Part shown: piece by piece, positions 35,427 through 37,194 of the stretch | Layout: each line of letters opens with the position of its first letter | How positions within the stretch are numbered: position 1 is the first letter of the stretch | Source: Clostridia bacterium | GTDB lineage: Bacteria; Bacillota; Clostridia; Christensenellales; Borkfalkiaceae | DNA: 37,194 nucleotides | Assembly (NCBI GenBank): GCA_029061155.1 | Contig: JAIDSQ010000068.1 | Span: 1-37,194 of the forward strand | Direction of reading: 5' to 3' | Notes under the pieces: model-generated | The model's database searches: none | Told to the model about the DNA's origin: nothing | What the model saw: the letters and a program-made list of their open reading frames with translations, nothing else | Made by a program: the position numbers and the translations under genes

Positions 35427-37028
35427 TTAACCTCTCTTTGAGTATAACACAGCGTGCTTTATAAACTCCCTGAATATGGGGTGCGCAGACTGCGGACGGG
35501 ATTTGAACTCGGGGTGGTACTGTACGCCTATAAAGAAGTCGTTTGCGGGAATTTCCACCGCCTCAACAAGCAGTCCGTCGGGCGACGTGCCCGCTATCTT
35601 CATACCCGCGCCCTCTATCTGTTCACGATATTCGTTGTTGAATTCGTATCTGTGGCGGTGGCGTTCGGAAATTTCGTCCGCGCCGTAAGCCGTCTTCATT
35701 ATGTCGCCCAAAACCTTGCAGGGGTATGCGCCTAAACGCATTGTCCCGCCCATTTTTACGCCGTGCTGGTCGGGCATTAAATCGATTACGCAATGCTTTG
35801 AATGTGCGTCAAACTCCGACGAATTAGCGTCATGATAGCCCAAAACGTTTCTTGCGTATTCTATAACCGCCGTCTGCATACCGAGGCAAATTCCGAAGTA
35901 AGGAACGTTATTTTCACGCGCATACTTTGCGCAGAGAATCATTCCCTCTATTCCGCGGTTGCCGAATCCTCCGGGGACTATAATTCCGTCCATACCCTTT
36001 AAAAGCTTGCTTATATTCTGTTGGGTAATTCCTTCGGTGTCTACCCACTTGATTTCTACTTTCGCGCCGTTTTCATAGCCCGCGTGCGCAAGCGATTCAG
36101 CTACCGAAAGGTAAGCGTCGTGCAGTTGAACGTACTTTCCGCACAGTGCGATTTTAACCGTCTTGTCGCGCGTTTGTATCCTTTCAAGCATTTTATTCCA
36201 TTCGGTTAAATCTATTACGCGGGGGTCAAGCTTAAGCCTCTTACACACGATTTCCGAAAAGTTGCTCTCTTCAAGCATTATGGGACACTGATACAGCACT
36301 GGAAGAGTTAAATTTTCAAGACAGCACTCGGGTTCGACATTGCAGAACATCGCAATCTTTTCCCTGACTTCCCTGGGAAGGGGATTATCAACGCGCGCCA
36401 TTATAATATCGGGGTTAATGCCCATTCCCTGCAATTCCTTTACGGAGTGCTGCGTGGGCTTGGACTTGAACTCTTCCGAGCCTGAAATGTAGGGAACGAG
36501 CGTCACGTGGATAAAACAGTAATTGTCCCTGCCCACTTCTCTTGCAACCTGACGGATTGCCTCGATAAAGGGCTGGCTTTCGATATCGCCTATCGTTCCG
36601 CCTATCTCGGTTATTACAACGTCGGCGTTCGTGGTTTTGCCTACGTTGTAGATAAAGGTCTTTATCTCGTTGGTAACGTGGGGAATTACCTGAACGGTCT
36701 GACCGAGGTATTCGCCGTTACGCTCCTTGTTTAAAACGTTCCAGTAAACTTTACCTGTCGTGAGATTGGAATACTTGTTTAAATTTTCGTCTATGAACCT
36801 TTCGTAGTGACCTAAGTCAAGGTCTGTTTCTGCGCCGTCGTCGGTTACGAAAACTTCGCCGTGCTGAAAGGGGCTCATCGTGCCGGGGTCGATATTAATA
36901 TAGGGGTCGAGCTTTTGGGAGGCAACTTTATAGCCCCTGCACTTTAACAGCCTGCCGAGCGACGCGGCGGTTATGCCCTTGCCTAAACCAGATACGACAC
37001 CGCCCGTAACGAAAATGTATTTTGTCAT
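35427..37028 (-). CDS. pyrG: CTP synthase
   Basis: [59 protein letters not shown]; start trimmed to MTKYIF with upstream GGAG. Confidence 0.97.
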   Translation of the reverse strand: MTKYIFVTGGVVSGLGKGITAASLGRLLKCRGYKVASQKLDPYINIDPGTMSPFQHGEVFVTDDGAETDLDLGHYERFIDENLNKYSNLTTGKVYWNVLNKERNGEYLGQTVQVIPHVTNEIKTFIYNVGKTTNADVVITEIGGTIGDIESQPFIEAIRQVAREVGRDNYCFIHVTLVPYISGSEEFKSKPTQHSVKELQGMGINPDIIMARVDNPLPREVREKIAMFCNVEPECCLENLTLPVLYQCPIMLEESNFSEIVCKRLKLDPRVIDLTEWNKMLERIQTRDKTVKIALCGKYVQLHDAYLSVAESLAHAGYENGAKVEIKWVDTEGITQQNISKLLKGMDGIIVPGGFGNRGIEGMILCAKYARENNVPYFGICLGMQTAVIEYARNVLGYHDANSSEFDAHSKHCVIDLMPDQHGVKMGGTMRLGAYPCKVLGDIMKTAYGADEISERHRHRYEFNNEYREQIEGAGMKIAGTSPDGLLVEAVEIPANDFFIGVQYHPEFKSRPQSAHPIFREFIKHAVLYSKRG

Positions 37029-37065
37029 TAATAATACTCCAACGCGTGTATTTACATTCCTGAAT

Positions 37066-37094
37066 ATTGTAACATAAAGGCGGCTCAATTGCAA
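37066..37094 (-). promoter_or_regulatory. pyrG promoter TTGCAA-N17-TACAAT
   Basis: Minus strand TTGCAA 37089-37094, TACAAT 37066-37071. Confidence 0.65.
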
Positions 37095-37109
37095 GAATTG
37101 AGCCGCCTT
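37077..37109. terminator. Hairpin terminator upstream of pyrG
   Basis: AAGGCGGCTCAATT-gcaag-AATTGAGCCGCCTT. Confidence 0.85.
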
Positions 37110-37132
37110 AATTTTTAATTGTGAATTTTATT

Positions 37133-37192
37133 TTATGCTTTCGTATATAAACCGTAACCTAATCCTGAAATAGCCTTGTGTAGATCTAGGTG
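37133..37192 (-). CDS. Possible C-terminal fragment of an upstream gene (...HLDLHKAISGLGYGLYTKA*)
   Basis: Short open frame running off the window, stop followed by the 37077-37109 hairpin. Confidence 0.35.
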   Translation of the reverse strand, partial: HLDLHKAISGLGYGLYTKA

Positions 37193-37194
37193 GT

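Noticed and set aside
1-37194. CRISPR array, phage, transposon or defence island
   Set aside because: I saw no regularly spaced repeats and no integrase, transposase, Cas, restriction or phage structural ORFs in the track.

Overview
This 37.2 kb window looks like ordinary chromosome from an anaerobic Firmicutes (Clostridia-like) bacterium. It is densely packed with translationally coupled operons and compact hairpin terminators. I saw no CRISPR array, rRNA, prophage or transposase, though no exhaustive RNA or tRNA search was possible. Recognisable genes include an RsbV/RsbW/sigma-B/F-like partner-switch operon, citrate synthase, feoA-feoB-rluA, a PadR regulator with a membrane partner, a Na/Pi cotransporter, trmL, rdgB-yfcE, phosphoglucomutase, a WYL regulator, a mgtC-prmA-rsmE-mtaB-prsW-hinT operon, a thioredoxin-reductase-like flavoprotein next to a group-B-like [FeFe] hydrogenase, a Wzz-like protein, spoIIE, and pyrG-dapL-malQ. 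The observations most worth a second look are: (1) an in-frame TAA inside sigma region 4 with the remaining HTH intact behind it, in an operon carrying two partly degenerate anti-sigma HATPases; (2) several genes whose sigma-A promoter sits only 6-7 nt from the ATG, predicting leaderless mRNAs; (3) a thioredoxin-reductase-like protein without the NADPH motif beside an [FeFe] hydrogenase; (4) a divergent FeoB and a hairpin enclosing the feoA start codon; (5) two 23-bp operator-like boxes on the padR promoter; (6) a possible Illumina P5 adapter remnant at the extreme 3' end. No single feature proves a new system.
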